The translations under genes and the position numbers were made by a program. Of a DNA stretch of 64,000 nt, positions 25,818 to 33,477 are shown one piece after another. Where the stretch lies: positions 1,488,001-1,552,000 of the forward strand of contig CP169086.1 in NCBI GenBank assembly GCA_041890495.1, read 5' to 3'. Position 1 is the stretch's first letter. Every line of letters begins with the position of its first letter. The notes under the pieces are model-generated. The model worked only from the letters and a program-made list of their open reading frames with translations. It was not told where the DNA came from and made no database searches. The DNA is from Escherichia boydii. GTDB lineage: Bacteria; Pseudomonadota; Gammaproteobacteria; Enterobacterales; Enterobacteriaceae.

Positions 25818-27533
25818 TTATACCTCTCCACCTGATTCACTCACGCTCTCTTTGCTTTGAATGAACCGAAGTGCCAGGTAAAGGTCTGGCGCCAGAATCA
25901 TATCATCATCATTCATTGTTGGCCGACTGTCTTTAAACCAGCGCGTTAATTCCGTTTTCCTGCCCGCGAGGATTAACTTAATCTGTCGACCTTTCAGATC
26001 GCGCTTTAACTCATTAATGGTTGCCAGAACGCTGATGTCTGAATAGGTGAAGCAGGCAACGGCATCAATGACCACCCATTTAGGCTGTAAGGCTGCCCCA
26101 TCAACCAGATTCAAAACCCGACGTTTAAAATAAGCCACGTTAAAATAGGTCAACGGCGAGTTAAATCGATACATCAGCACGCCCGGGACCATTTTAATAT
26201 CGTTCGTATTTCCTAATGAGTGAATCATTCCATCTTCGTCAGTGCCCAGCAGGTGCTCAGAGGGACGAAACACTGTACGAAGAAATTGTAATAACCCAAG
26301 CAGCACCGCAAGGCCGATCCCCTGGATAACGCCGATAATTAAAACGCAGCCAAAGGTGAAAAAGGCCAGACGAAATGCCTGCTTATTTCTGCGCCTCAGG
26401 TTCCATAATCCACGTAAATCGATTAATGACCACGAGGCATACATTAGAACTATACCTAACGCAGATACCGGAATGTATTGTAATGGCTGAGTGAAAAACA
26501 CCACGACAATACCGATGATCAAAGCTGCGACCACCGAAACCAGCTGACTTTTCCCCCCAACCGAATCATTTACCGCGGTCCGGGAATCGGCGCCACTGAT
26601 AGCAAACCCCTGAGATAACCCCGACATAATGTTCGCAATACCCAGCGCGCGGAACTCTGCATCAGCATTAATTTCATAGCCATTTTTCGCGGCAAAACTG
26701 CGGGCGGTCAGCATCAGGCTGACAAAACTGACCAACGCCAGGTTCAGCGCCGGGATCACTAAATCACGCATCGGACCGGGCTGGAACGCCCCCCAGTTAA
26801 CGACGGGTAAACCGGGCTGGAAGCCATCCCCTCCAATAGTGGCAATACCATACTGTTGGGCAGATGTTCCCCATACCAGTGCCGTTGTTATTACTATGGC
26901 GATTAAAGGTGCTGGCCACTGGCCGCGATACGTTTTGATAACCATTAAAATAATTAACGTAAAAAGGGATATTCCTACGGTTAATAAATGGCTTTCTGAA
27001 AGTCTACCCGGCAGGGCCATTATTTTCTCAATAACCTGCGCCTCATCAAGCTTGATCCCCAACACCTTGCCTAATTGTCCGACAATAATCGTCACGGCTA
27101 CGCCATTAAGCAATCCCGTTAGAATGGGGTGAGAAAGCAGATCGGCGAGCGCGCCCAGGCGGAATTTACTGGCAAGCAGACACCACCCGCCCATCATCAA
27201 TGTCATGATGATTGTCAGCTGCCAGTGCAGTTCGGGATTACCTGCAGAGAGAGGATACACGACGGCCGCAATCACCGCGCAGGTCGTGGCATCAGGGCCA
27301 ACAATAAGCTGACGTGAAGAGCCAAACAGTGCGTAAGCTATCATTGGTAAAACGCAGGAATAGAGCCCTACAATTGCCCCAACACCCGCCAGTTCAGCGT
27401 AAGCAATAGCAACGGGTAGCGCTACAGCCGCAACGGATAACCCGGCTTTAACATCATGTTTTAGCCAGCTTTTATCGTAGGCCAACAAATTTTGTAACCC
27501 TGGCATGTAGTTCAACAATAGCTTTCCGAACAC
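25818..27533 (-). CDS. SulP-family anion transporter with STAS domain
   Basis: A 571-residue SLC26/SulP transporter. The N-terminal membrane domain (~residues 30-430) has the family start GLSVAAVALPVAIAYAELAGVGAIVGLYSCVLPMIAYALFG and the segment GDSR-like ISGADSRTAVNDSVGGKSQLVSVVAAL. A cytosolic STAS domain occupies the last ~130 residues (PLTYFNVAYFKRRV, WVVIDAVACFTYSDISVLATI). Substrates of the family include sulfate, dicarboxylates and bicarbonate; none can be chosen here. It converges on dmsD and begins the non-syntenic block separating dmsD from osmU. Confidence 0.88.
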   Translation of the reverse strand: MFGKLLLNYMPGLQNLLAYDKSWLKHDVKAGLSVAAVALPVAIAYAELAGVGAIVGLYSCVLPMIAYALFGSSRQLIVGPDATTCAVIAAVVYPLSAGNPELHWQLTIIMTLMMGGWCLLASKFRLGALADLLSHPILTGLLNGVAVTIIVGQLGKVLGIKLDEAQVIEKIMALPGRLSESHLLTVGISLFTLIILMVIKTYRGQWPAPLIAIVITTALVWGTSAQQYGIATIGGDGFQPGLPVVNWGAFQPGPMRDLVIPALNLALVSFVSLMLTARSFAAKNGYEINADAEFRALGIANIMSGLSQGFAISGADSRTAVNDSVGGKSQLVSVVAALIIGIVVVFFTQPLQYIPVSALGIVLMYASWSLIDLRGLWNLRRRNKQAFRLAFFTFGCVLIIGVIQGIGLAVLLGLLQFLRTVFRPSEHLLGTDEDGMIHSLGNTNDIKMVPGVLMYRFNSPLTYFNVAYFKRRVLNLVDGAALQPKWVVIDAVACFTYSDISVLATINELKRDLKGRQIKLILAGRKTELTRWFKDSRPTMNDDDMILAPDLYLALRFIQSKESVSESGGEV

Positions 27534-27579
27534 GTTATTCTCCGGACATTAATACAACCCACGGAATGTTGGCACACTT

Positions 27580-27670
27580 TTAAGTGAGGTTCTGGCTTTC
27601 AAATGCTCCGGACTGAGGCCGCCGCCTCTCAGTACCTAATAGAACTACAGCCCTCGTCGTATTCTGACTG
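27580..27670 (-). pseudogene. Possible C-terminal remnant of an IS3-family transposase
   Basis: Reading the minus strand gives ...LLGTERRRPQSGAFESQNLT and a stop, then KSVPTFRGL in the same frame. This composition resembles the C-terminal end and trailer of IS3-family OrfB proteins. There is no intact frame, inverted repeat or other half. The assignment is tentative and from memory of the family. Confidence 0.3.
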
Positions 27671-27779
27671 GTATTAAACATAGTTCATAAACTACCCCAT
27701 AGCCTGAGCTGGCCTGGCCGGACGCTGCAGTGTGCCTGGTACCGGGAGCGGACTCAATGTCGTGCTGTCCGTTACACCC

Positions 27780-27998
27780 TTATTCGATGCGTTCCACATT
27801 TGGATGACGCTCGGTTGCGGCTTCATGGAATATGTCACCAAGCCAGCTGGCAATCTCGACTTCTCTCATATCGTCAGGAATAGCGATGTCATAGAGTCGA
27901 GAAAACTTTCTCTCGGTCAGGTCAACGCGAAATACCAGCCATCGATCGTTCTTACGCTGAACGCCAATATGACGTCCAAAAACGTTATAAATAAGCAT
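27780..27998 (-). CDS. DUF7661-like small protein
   Basis: A 72-residue protein (MLIYNVFGRHIGVQRKNDRW..., then IAIPDDMREVEIASWLGDIFHEAATERHPNV) resembling the DUF7661 family of unknown function found in many proteobacteria. The ATG at 27998 has GGAG seven bases upstream; a TTG two codons earlier is less likely. It stands alone between a possible IS remnant and the GNAT fragment. No active-site residues can be named. Confidence 0.65.
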   Translation of the reverse strand: MLIYNVFGRHIGVQRKNDRWLVFRVDLTERKFSRLYDIAIPDDMREVEIASWLGDIFHEAATERHPNVERIE

Positions 27999-28220
27999 AT
28001 GCAATCTCCGCTCATACTAATAAGCCCATGAATCTATGATACATACGTCGGACAGTTCAGAGAGTATAAAAGTATAGCGTCCGCTCCTCGCTCAATACTG
28101 CTTCAGCAACTATGGAACAACTGCGTTATTTTCACAATTTGCGGTAGATATATTTATTGATAAAGCTTTATTGCTTTTGTGTTAATTTTAAAATGGTACA
28201 ACTTGCTTAAGGAGACATGC

Positions 28221-28349
28221 GTGAACATCACCATCTGCAAACCACACGAACACCCTGATTTGGTTGATATTTTTATCGAGATGGAAAACTATTATAATCA
28301 GAAACTTTGCTTATGTTCCTTTGAATACTTCTCTGCTTCAGGAGAATAA
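28221..28349 (+). pseudogene. Truncated GNAT acetyltransferase 5' fragment
   Basis: After an AAGGAG Shine-Dalgarno, a GTG starts a frame beginning MNITICKPHEHPDLVDIF and continuing IEMENYYNQ, which looks like the first strand and helix of a GNAT N-acetyltransferase. Homology ends near 28301, where the sequence runs into the 3' end of the convergent VOC gene, and the frame stops at 28349. No acetyl-CoA motif remains. It is read as the stump of a gene deleted when the VOC gene was joined here. Confidence 0.45.
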
Positions 28350-28735
28350 TTCTGACAAACACATGCCAGCTTATTCCCATCAGGATCGCGCAGATAGGCA
28401 ACATAAAAATCGGGGCCGTACGCGGTTCGTGTACCCGGCGCGCCTTCATTCTTCCCTCCCGCAAGGAGGCCTGCCGCATGGAACCGTCTGACACGATCCG
28501 CGCTATCTGCACGGAATGCGAACATTGTCCCGTTTCCCGCCGCTGCGGGATGCCCGTCAAAAGGAGGACAAATACAGAAGCTGAAACCCTCCTCCGGGTT
28601 ATTTTCATCTCCCCACATTGCCCAGTCTTCTGTCCAGGCAGGCACACGTGAATAGCCAAGCACTTTAAAAACAGCGTCATAAAACGCCACGGAGCGCTGA
28701 AGGTCATTTGTACCTATGGTGATATATGCCAGCAT
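28298..28735 (-). CDS. VOC (glyoxalase/bleomycin-resistance-like) family protein
   Basis: A 145-residue vicinal-oxygen-chelate protein. It begins MLAYITIGTNDLQRSVAFYD, the usual first beta-alpha unit, and ends with the family motif DFYVAYLRDPDGNKLACVCQ. Members include glyoxalases, dioxygenases and drug-binding proteins; the substrate is unknown. The ATG at 28735 has GAGGATG upstream; the longer frame to 28858 has no support. Its 3' end overlaps the truncated GNAT frame on the other strand. Confidence 0.82.
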   Translation of the reverse strand: MLAYITIGTNDLQRSVAFYDAVFKVLGYSRVPAWTEDWAMWGDENNPEEGFSFCICPPFDGHPAAAGNGTMFAFRADSADRVRRFHAAGLLAGGKNEGAPGTRTAYGPDFYVAYLRDPDGNKLACVCQNYSPEAEKYSKEHKQSF

Positions 28736-28992
28736 CTTATCACATCCTCTTAACCGTTTATCTGAGCGGACATTATACCTGGAGGCTATGAATTTCGTGA
28801 CCATAAAAGAGCAGATTTTAACATTGTAAGAGTGTGGGCAAAATGGTTCGCTGAACATGTCTGTAAGACGATCTCAGCCCCCCAACCCGTGACGTGAGTA
28901 TCTCAAGTTTCCGTATGTATGCTAAAATTTGTACAGCTGCAGGACGAAAATAACCCCTTATAACATCAGTATGTTAGCCAAAGTGAGCGTAT

Positions 28993-29541
28993 ATGGATAA
29001 TATTCCACATAAGCAGACAGCCCTGAAAAAATCCCACGCATGGCTGTGGTGCGGAAGTTTTTATTTGGTTACATTGCATTGCTCTGCAGATGAAATAAAT
29101 CTGTATTCAATAAACACTGGCTCATACGTTTATCATCTGACACATAATCACGGACAATACACGGAGAACTTTGAAAACAAGTTTATATCCGTGGAGAGGA
29201 AATTCTCGGACACGTCGCAATATAGCGTAGTGCTAGGCACAATGAAAAACAGCTTTAATGACAGATGTCTGGCTGCCGGCGTAAGAAGAGATTGGGCTGG
29301 ATGGAATAACGGTTGGGTTTTTAAGGGAATCTATGGATATGTTGGCGAATTTTTCTTTGATACTTTCGATGATTGTGGAGACCATGGTTCATACCATGAT
29401 TTTAAAAAAGTAACAGGGATAGGATTTTCTCCCTACATATATCATGGATTCCAGTATAATTTTACGTCTTATTTTGGAATGGATGTGGGTATTATCATTC
29501 CCTCCGTGTTTGTCATCACTGCCCAATGGAGCTTTAGATAA
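28993..29541 (+). CDS. Unrecognised exported protein, possible small outer-membrane barrel
   Basis: A 182-residue protein I do not recognise with certainty. A hydrophobic N-terminal stretch (AWLWCGSFYLVTLHCSADE) could be a signal peptide. The rest is rich in aromatic residues and glycine with alternating hydrophobic strands (SGYVYHL-like starts, YSVVLGTMKNSFNDRC, GWVFKGIYGYVGEFFF, GIGFSPYIYHGFQYNF) and ends in AQWSFR, which suggests a PagP-sized beta-barrel. Base composition is AT-richer than the flanking mipA and two-component genes, so it may be acquired. No Shine-Dalgarno stands out; AAAGTGAG at 28980-28987 is the best candidate. Confidence 0.6.
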   Translation: MDNIPHKQTALKKSHAWLWCGSFYLVTLHCSADEINLYSINTGSYVYHLTHNHGQYTENFENKFISVERKFSDTSQYSVVLGTMKNSFNDRCLAAGVRRDWAGWNNGWVFKGIYGYVGEFFFDTFDDCGDHGSYHDFKKVTGIGFSPYIYHGFQYNFTSYFGMDVGIIIPSVFVITAQWSFR

Positions 29542-29687
29542 ATCCTTCAACTGCGGGTGCAGTGCGGCCTAATCAAAGCATCAGGTTTTAAGACGTTCCA
29601 AGATTGTTGCTGTCAGCAATGGGAACCGCCCCGCCATCTTAACCGGAGGGGCTAAAATCACCGTTATTGCACTCTCAACACCGCAAT

Positions 29688-30524
29688 TTAAAAACTATAC
29701 GTCACCTTCAAACTCCCCGCAGGCGACGTTTTGCGTTGCACAATCGGGCTGTCGCCTGCATCCCCCGTCAGCTGCGTCACGCCCGCAGAGGCAAGTACGC
29801 TCCAGCGCGAGGTGAGCTTATGGGTCCAGTCAAGGTTCATCGACCAGGCATAAATTCCGGCCCCGGCGTCATGTCGGGCAAATCCCGACGCGCTCGACTG
29901 AGCGGCACTGACCCCGTAGTAGGTCTGCATGTACTTGCTGGATCCCCAACTGCCGGTCAGCGCCAGACTCACCTCATTTTTTGGTGAGGTATAGAACGGG
30001 CTGGAAATGCCGAAATGCACGGCTTCACCGTTGTCTCTCTCAGAAACCGGTACCTCTGCCTGCAGCTGCAGGTGAAGCCAGTCGGTCACCTTGTACTCCA
30101 GCCCGGGTACAACGATTGCCGAGCCTTTTATCTCGCCCATCCCGCGCAGCTCGTCGCTGCCGGAGGCGATCGAATCGCTGCTAACGTCTTTATCTTTACG
30201 GCCAACTCGATAGCTCAGCGCGGCGCTGTAATCCAGGTTACCGATGTTGTTGCCGTAACCGATCCCGCGCGTGGTGCCGATGAAGAAGCCATTTGCCATG
30301 GAATAATCCACTACCTGAGCCGCTGAAACGCGGGTTTTCTCTGAACCCGAGTAGCGCGGCCCAACGTCCACGCCGCCCCCCAGGGTTAAGACGTTACCCT
30401 GGCTCTGTTCTGCAGCCAGAACAGGCGTGGCCAGTAACGCCAGAACGACGCCCGGCACGATGTTTTTCAGGCTGCGGCCCGAGAGTAAATGGGGGAACGT
30501 ATGACGCAGTTCGATGTTTCTCAT
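29688..30524 (-). CDS. mipA: MipA/OmpV family outer-membrane protein
   Basis: A 278-residue outer-membrane protein with a long N-terminal leader and signal cleavage near PVLAAEQ. The MipA body starts VLTLGGGVDVGPRYSGSEKTRV and ends in beta-strands finishing SLKVTYSF with a C-terminal Phe. In E. coli MipA scaffolds the lytic transglycosylase MltA and PBP1B; related proteins respond to antibiotics and metals. It is divergent from an OmpR-type response regulator, a pairing that suggests the two-component system controls it. Confidence 0.85.
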   Translation of the reverse strand: MRNIELRHTFPHLLSGRSLKNIVPGVVLALLATPVLAAEQSQGNVLTLGGGVDVGPRYSGSEKTRVSAAQVVDYSMANGFFIGTTRGIGYGNNIGNLDYSAALSYRVGRKDKDVSSDSIASGSDELRGMGEIKGSAIVVPGLEYKVTDWLHLQLQAEVPVSERDNGEAVHFGISSPFYTSPKNEVSLALTGSWGSSKYMQTYYGVSAAQSSASGFARHDAGAGIYAWSMNLDWTHKLTSRWSVLASAGVTQLTGDAGDSPIVQRKTSPAGSLKVTYSF

Positions 30525-30727
30525 TAAAGAAGCCCTTTTGGATTCAAATGATGACGATGCATGCGGTTAACCGCCGGAACGCCCATTTTGAATACTGACC
30601 CTAAGGTTCTTATGAGCCGAAAATGAAGAAAGAGTGAAGCGCGGGCAGGTGCTGTCATCCGGACAGATTTCCTGCTACCGTTTTTTTCTTAAGTTATTCT
30701 TCATTCACGGTTGATACCGTTACCAAT

Positions 30728-31405
30728 GTGAAAATTCTACTTATCGAAGACGACCTGGATCTCGGCAATGGCGTACGTATCGCCCTCTCAGATCAAGGGT
30801 TTGACGTCATATGGGTTCGCCGTAAAGAGGATGCGCTGCATCAGCTTGACGTCTGCGTGCCGGAACTTATTTTGCTCGACCTGGGTCTACCCGACGGCGA
30901 TGGCATGAGCCTGATGACGCGTTTGCGTCAGCAGCTCAAGGGGATCCCCGTCATCATCCTGACGGCGCGAGGGACATTGCAGGATCGCCTGTGCGGGCTG
31001 GATGCCGGCGCGGACGACTATCTCGTCAAACCCTTTATTCTCGCCGAGCTGCTGGCGAGAGTGCGAGCCCTTGCCCGGCGCAGCTACGGTTTTGAGAATG
31101 AGGCGATAGAAATTCGCGGGCTCTCTCTTCATGTCCCGACGCGTCGCGTGACGGTGAGCGCGCGCCATATCGATTTAACGGCCAGTGAATACGCGCTGCT
31201 GGAGACGTTGATGCTGCGCGCGGACCGCGTGCTGACCCGGCGGTTTCTGGAAGAAAGGATATTCGGCAACAAAGAGAACCTCAGCAACGCGCTCGACGTG
31301 CATATGGGAAATTTACGGCGAAAAATCGGCGACGGCTATGTGCGAACGGTCCGGGGCGTCGGGTACGTTATTGATACCGTCTCAATACAAAAGGTGACCG
31401 GTTAA
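30728..31405 (+). CDS. OmpR/QseB-type response regulator
   Basis: A 225-residue response regulator. The receiver (residues 1-115) has the acidic pair in LIEDD, the phospho-acceptor Asp in LILLDLGLPDGDG, Thr in ILTAR and Lys in LVKPF. The C-terminal winged helix (DLTASEYALLETLMLRADRVLTRRFLEERIF, then SNALDVHMGNLRRKIG, VRGVGYVI) is OmpR-type. The start is a GTG at 30728 with no strong Shine-Dalgarno. Its last base overlaps the kinase ATG. The closest named relatives are QseB and PmrA, but the signal is unknown. Confidence 0.9.
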   Translation: MKILLIEDDLDLGNGVRIALSDQGFDVIWVRRKEDALHQLDVCVPELILLDLGLPDGDGMSLMTRLRQQLKGIPVIILTARGTLQDRLCGLDAGADDYLVKPFILAELLARVRALARRSYGFENEAIEIRGLSLHVPTRRVTVSARHIDLTASEYALLETLMLRADRVLTRRFLEERIFGNKENLSNALDVHMGNLRRKIGDGYVRTVRGVGYVIDTVSIQKVTG

Positions 31406-32793
31406 TGCAAAACGTCTTGTATCACCTGAGGCGCCCGACGCTGGTACGGCGAATTATCATCGCCCAGATGCTGCTGCTTACCCTGCTGTGGTGTCTTTTT
31501 TTAACCTTCATTCTGTGGGAGGACCTGCGTAGCCCTCCTATCCTCACGGGCAGTAAAACGTACGAAACCGTTTTTACCCTGGCTGAGCGTATGGACGGAC
31601 GCCCGCAGGATCGTACCGCCGTGCTGGAGGCCTTCAGCAAGGCGCTGCGTGAAGGTTACGGCGGAGGGGAAGATCCCGTGCTGTCGATTAACCTCATCGT
31701 ACGCAAAAATAGTACCGTTATATTTGCCTCAGACGGTGCGCCCGCGGGGATAACAAACACCCGGTTCGGCGAACTGGAGCACGTTCAGAGTGAAGATCGT
31801 ACCTGGACCAGCCGCACCCTTAAATCCCCGCACTCCGACGTGGAGGTTACCCTTTTCACTCCAGCCAGCGGCTGGAACTTCTTTATCTACCTGAACTCGC
31901 GCGGGTACTACATCCTGCCGCTGCTGGTCTGCTTCCCTTTCCTACTGTTTCCCGCGTGGCTGTCAATACGCATTGCGATGCGTCCCTGGAATAAGGTGGT
32001 CAATGAGATTACCTTACGCACGCCGGACGATCTCTCCCCGTTAAGAGCCGTACCGAAGCACAGAGAGCTTCGCCAGATGGTGGACGCGATCAATGACTTC
32101 CTTGCCAGAGTGCGTGAAAGCGCGGAAAGGGAGCGGGTTTTCATCGCGGATGCCGCGCACGAGCTGCGTACGCCCCTCGCGGCGATGCGCATCAACGTGG
32201 AAGCGCTGCAGTCCTGGGTCATCAGCGAGAGCCAGCAGGAGCTTCTTGCGGGAGTGGTTCGCAGCAACAGCCGCGCCGCGCGTCTCGTCAACCAACTGCT
32301 GCTGCTGATGCACAGTGAAGCGCGTATTGATACAGCTATGGAGCCCGTGCCGCTGACAACGCTTATTCAGGAACGAATGGCCGAGCTGGAGCCGCTAGCG
32401 TCTGCGCGCAACATTGAGCTGGAATTCTTCGCCGAGGATGAAATCTGGATCTCAGGCGTCAGGGAACGCCTGGTGTCGCTCATTGATAATCTTATTGAGA
32501 ACGCCGTGAAGTACAGCCCCGAGGGCGGGCGGATTCAGGTCGATGTCCGTGTAGTAGATAGCTTCGCGCGGCTTCGCGTTTCAGATGCAGGACCCGGCAT
32601 TCCGACCGAGCTGCGGGAGCGCGTGTTCGACCGCTTCTTCCGCGATCCCAATCAGGTGCAAAGCGGCAGCGGGTTAGGGCTTGCCATCGTCAAAGCGGTG
32701 GCGCAGCAACACAGCAGCAGCGTAAACCTGAGCACTTCCGCTGAAGGAGGCCTCATGGTGACGGTTGACTTCCCGAACCGCACGTTTAGCTAA
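31405..32793 (+). CDS. Two-component sensor histidine kinase
   Basis: A 462-residue membrane histidine kinase. Two membrane helices (~residues 17-37 and ~165-185) bracket a ~125-residue periplasmic sensor. The H-box is ADAAHELRTPLAAMRIN, the N-box LIENAVKYSP, and G motifs DAGPGIP and GSGLGLAIVK are intact, so it should be active. It shares a TAATG overlap with the response-regulator gene. Together with the divergent mipA it forms a QseBC-like envelope-sensing module; the specific signal is unknown. Confidence 0.9.
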   Translation: MQNVLYHLRRPTLVRRIIIAQMLLLTLLWCLFLTFILWEDLRSPPILTGSKTYETVFTLAERMDGRPQDRTAVLEAFSKALREGYGGGEDPVLSINLIVRKNSTVIFASDGAPAGITNTRFGELEHVQSEDRTWTSRTLKSPHSDVEVTLFTPASGWNFFIYLNSRGYYILPLLVCFPFLLFPAWLSIRIAMRPWNKVVNEITLRTPDDLSPLRAVPKHRELRQMVDAINDFLARVRESAERERVFIADAAHELRTPLAAMRINVEALQSWVISESQQELLAGVVRSNSRAARLVNQLLLLMHSEARIDTAMEPVPLTTLIQERMAELEPLASARNIELEFFAEDEIWISGVRERLVSLIDNLIENAVKYSPEGGRIQVDVRVVDSFARLRVSDAGPGIPTELRERVFDRFFRDPNQVQSGSGLGLAIVKAVAQQHSSSVNLSTSAEGGLMVTVDFPNRTFS

Positions 32794-32931
32794 AGCAGAA
32801 CAGGGGGTTTGATCGCAAATGCCGTAGATTGCTTCAAAATAATTACCGTATTTGTTATATTGTTGTTTATTGCTTATTCACCTCTGCGGTGCCAAAAAGA
32901 ACAAGATTCACCGCAACCCAGGATACAAAAA

Positions 32932-33411
32932 ATGTTAGATTACCGCTTCCCGACAGCTTTGCAGATGGTTCTCAGCGTAGCGATGGCGGAGCAATTGGGT
33001 GAACGTTCGACGAGTGCGATTCTGGCCTACGGCCTGGAAGCGAACCCGAGCTTCATCCGTAAATTGATGGTTCCGCTGACGCGTGACGGCATTATCGTCT
33101 CAACGCTTGGCCGTAACGGCTCCATTCACCTTGGTCGCCCGCCGGAAGAGATCTCCCTGCGCGACATCTACCTTTCGGTCATCGAAGATAAAAAGCTGTG
33201 GGCGTCGCGCCCTGACGTACCGGCCCGCTGCGTGGTCAGCGCGAACGCCTGCTGGTATTTCAAATCGATTTCCGAAGAAGCTGAGCAGGCATCGTTAGCG
33301 GTACTGGCCCGCCATACCGTGGCAAGCGCGCTGGAAGCGGTCAAAAACGCCGACAGCAGCGGCTGGGATCCGCTCCCCGACCTCATCGCCCAGTATCAAA
33401 AAACGTCGTAA
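32932..33411 (+). CDS. oqxR: Rrf2-family repressor OqxR
   Basis: A 159-residue Rrf2-fold regulator (MLDYRFPTALQMVLSVAMAE, winged helix with NPSFIRKLMVPLTRDGII and a LGRNGSIHLGRP wing). It matches the OqxR repressor that accompanies oqxAB in Klebsiella (called GntR-type in some papers). Two cysteines (PARCVVSANACW) sit where IscR/NsrR relatives bind iron-sulfur clusters, but the third is absent. The ATG at 32932 is preferred; the frame extends to 32809 without support. It converges with oqxB across a shared bidirectional terminator. Inactivation of oqxR raises OqxAB in Klebsiella. Confidence 0.85.
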   Translation: MLDYRFPTALQMVLSVAMAEQLGERSTSAILAYGLEANPSFIRKLMVPLTRDGIIVSTLGRNGSIHLGRPPEEISLRDIYLSVIEDKKLWASRPDVPARCVVSANACWYFKSISEEAEQASLAVLARHTVASALEAVKNADSSGWDPLPDLIAQYQKTS

Positions 33412-33426
33412 CGTTTAACTGATGCG

Positions 33427-33464
33427 AAAAAAAACCGCCTTCACAGTGAAGGCGGTTTTTTATT
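33427..33464. terminator. Bidirectional terminator between oqxR and oqxB
   Basis: A-tract, stem AACCGCCTTCA, short loop, stem TGAAGGCGGTT, then a T-tract. It is symmetric and so serves both convergent genes. Confidence 0.85.
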
Positions 33465-33477
33465 ATCGGCAACGTCC

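Noticed and set aside
28081..28095. 15-mer TCCGCTCCTCGCTCA shared with position ~49993 as a possible mobile-element end
   Set aside because: Only 15 bases match, both copies are in intergenic debris, and there are no flanking duplications; likely a common enterobacterial intergenic word.
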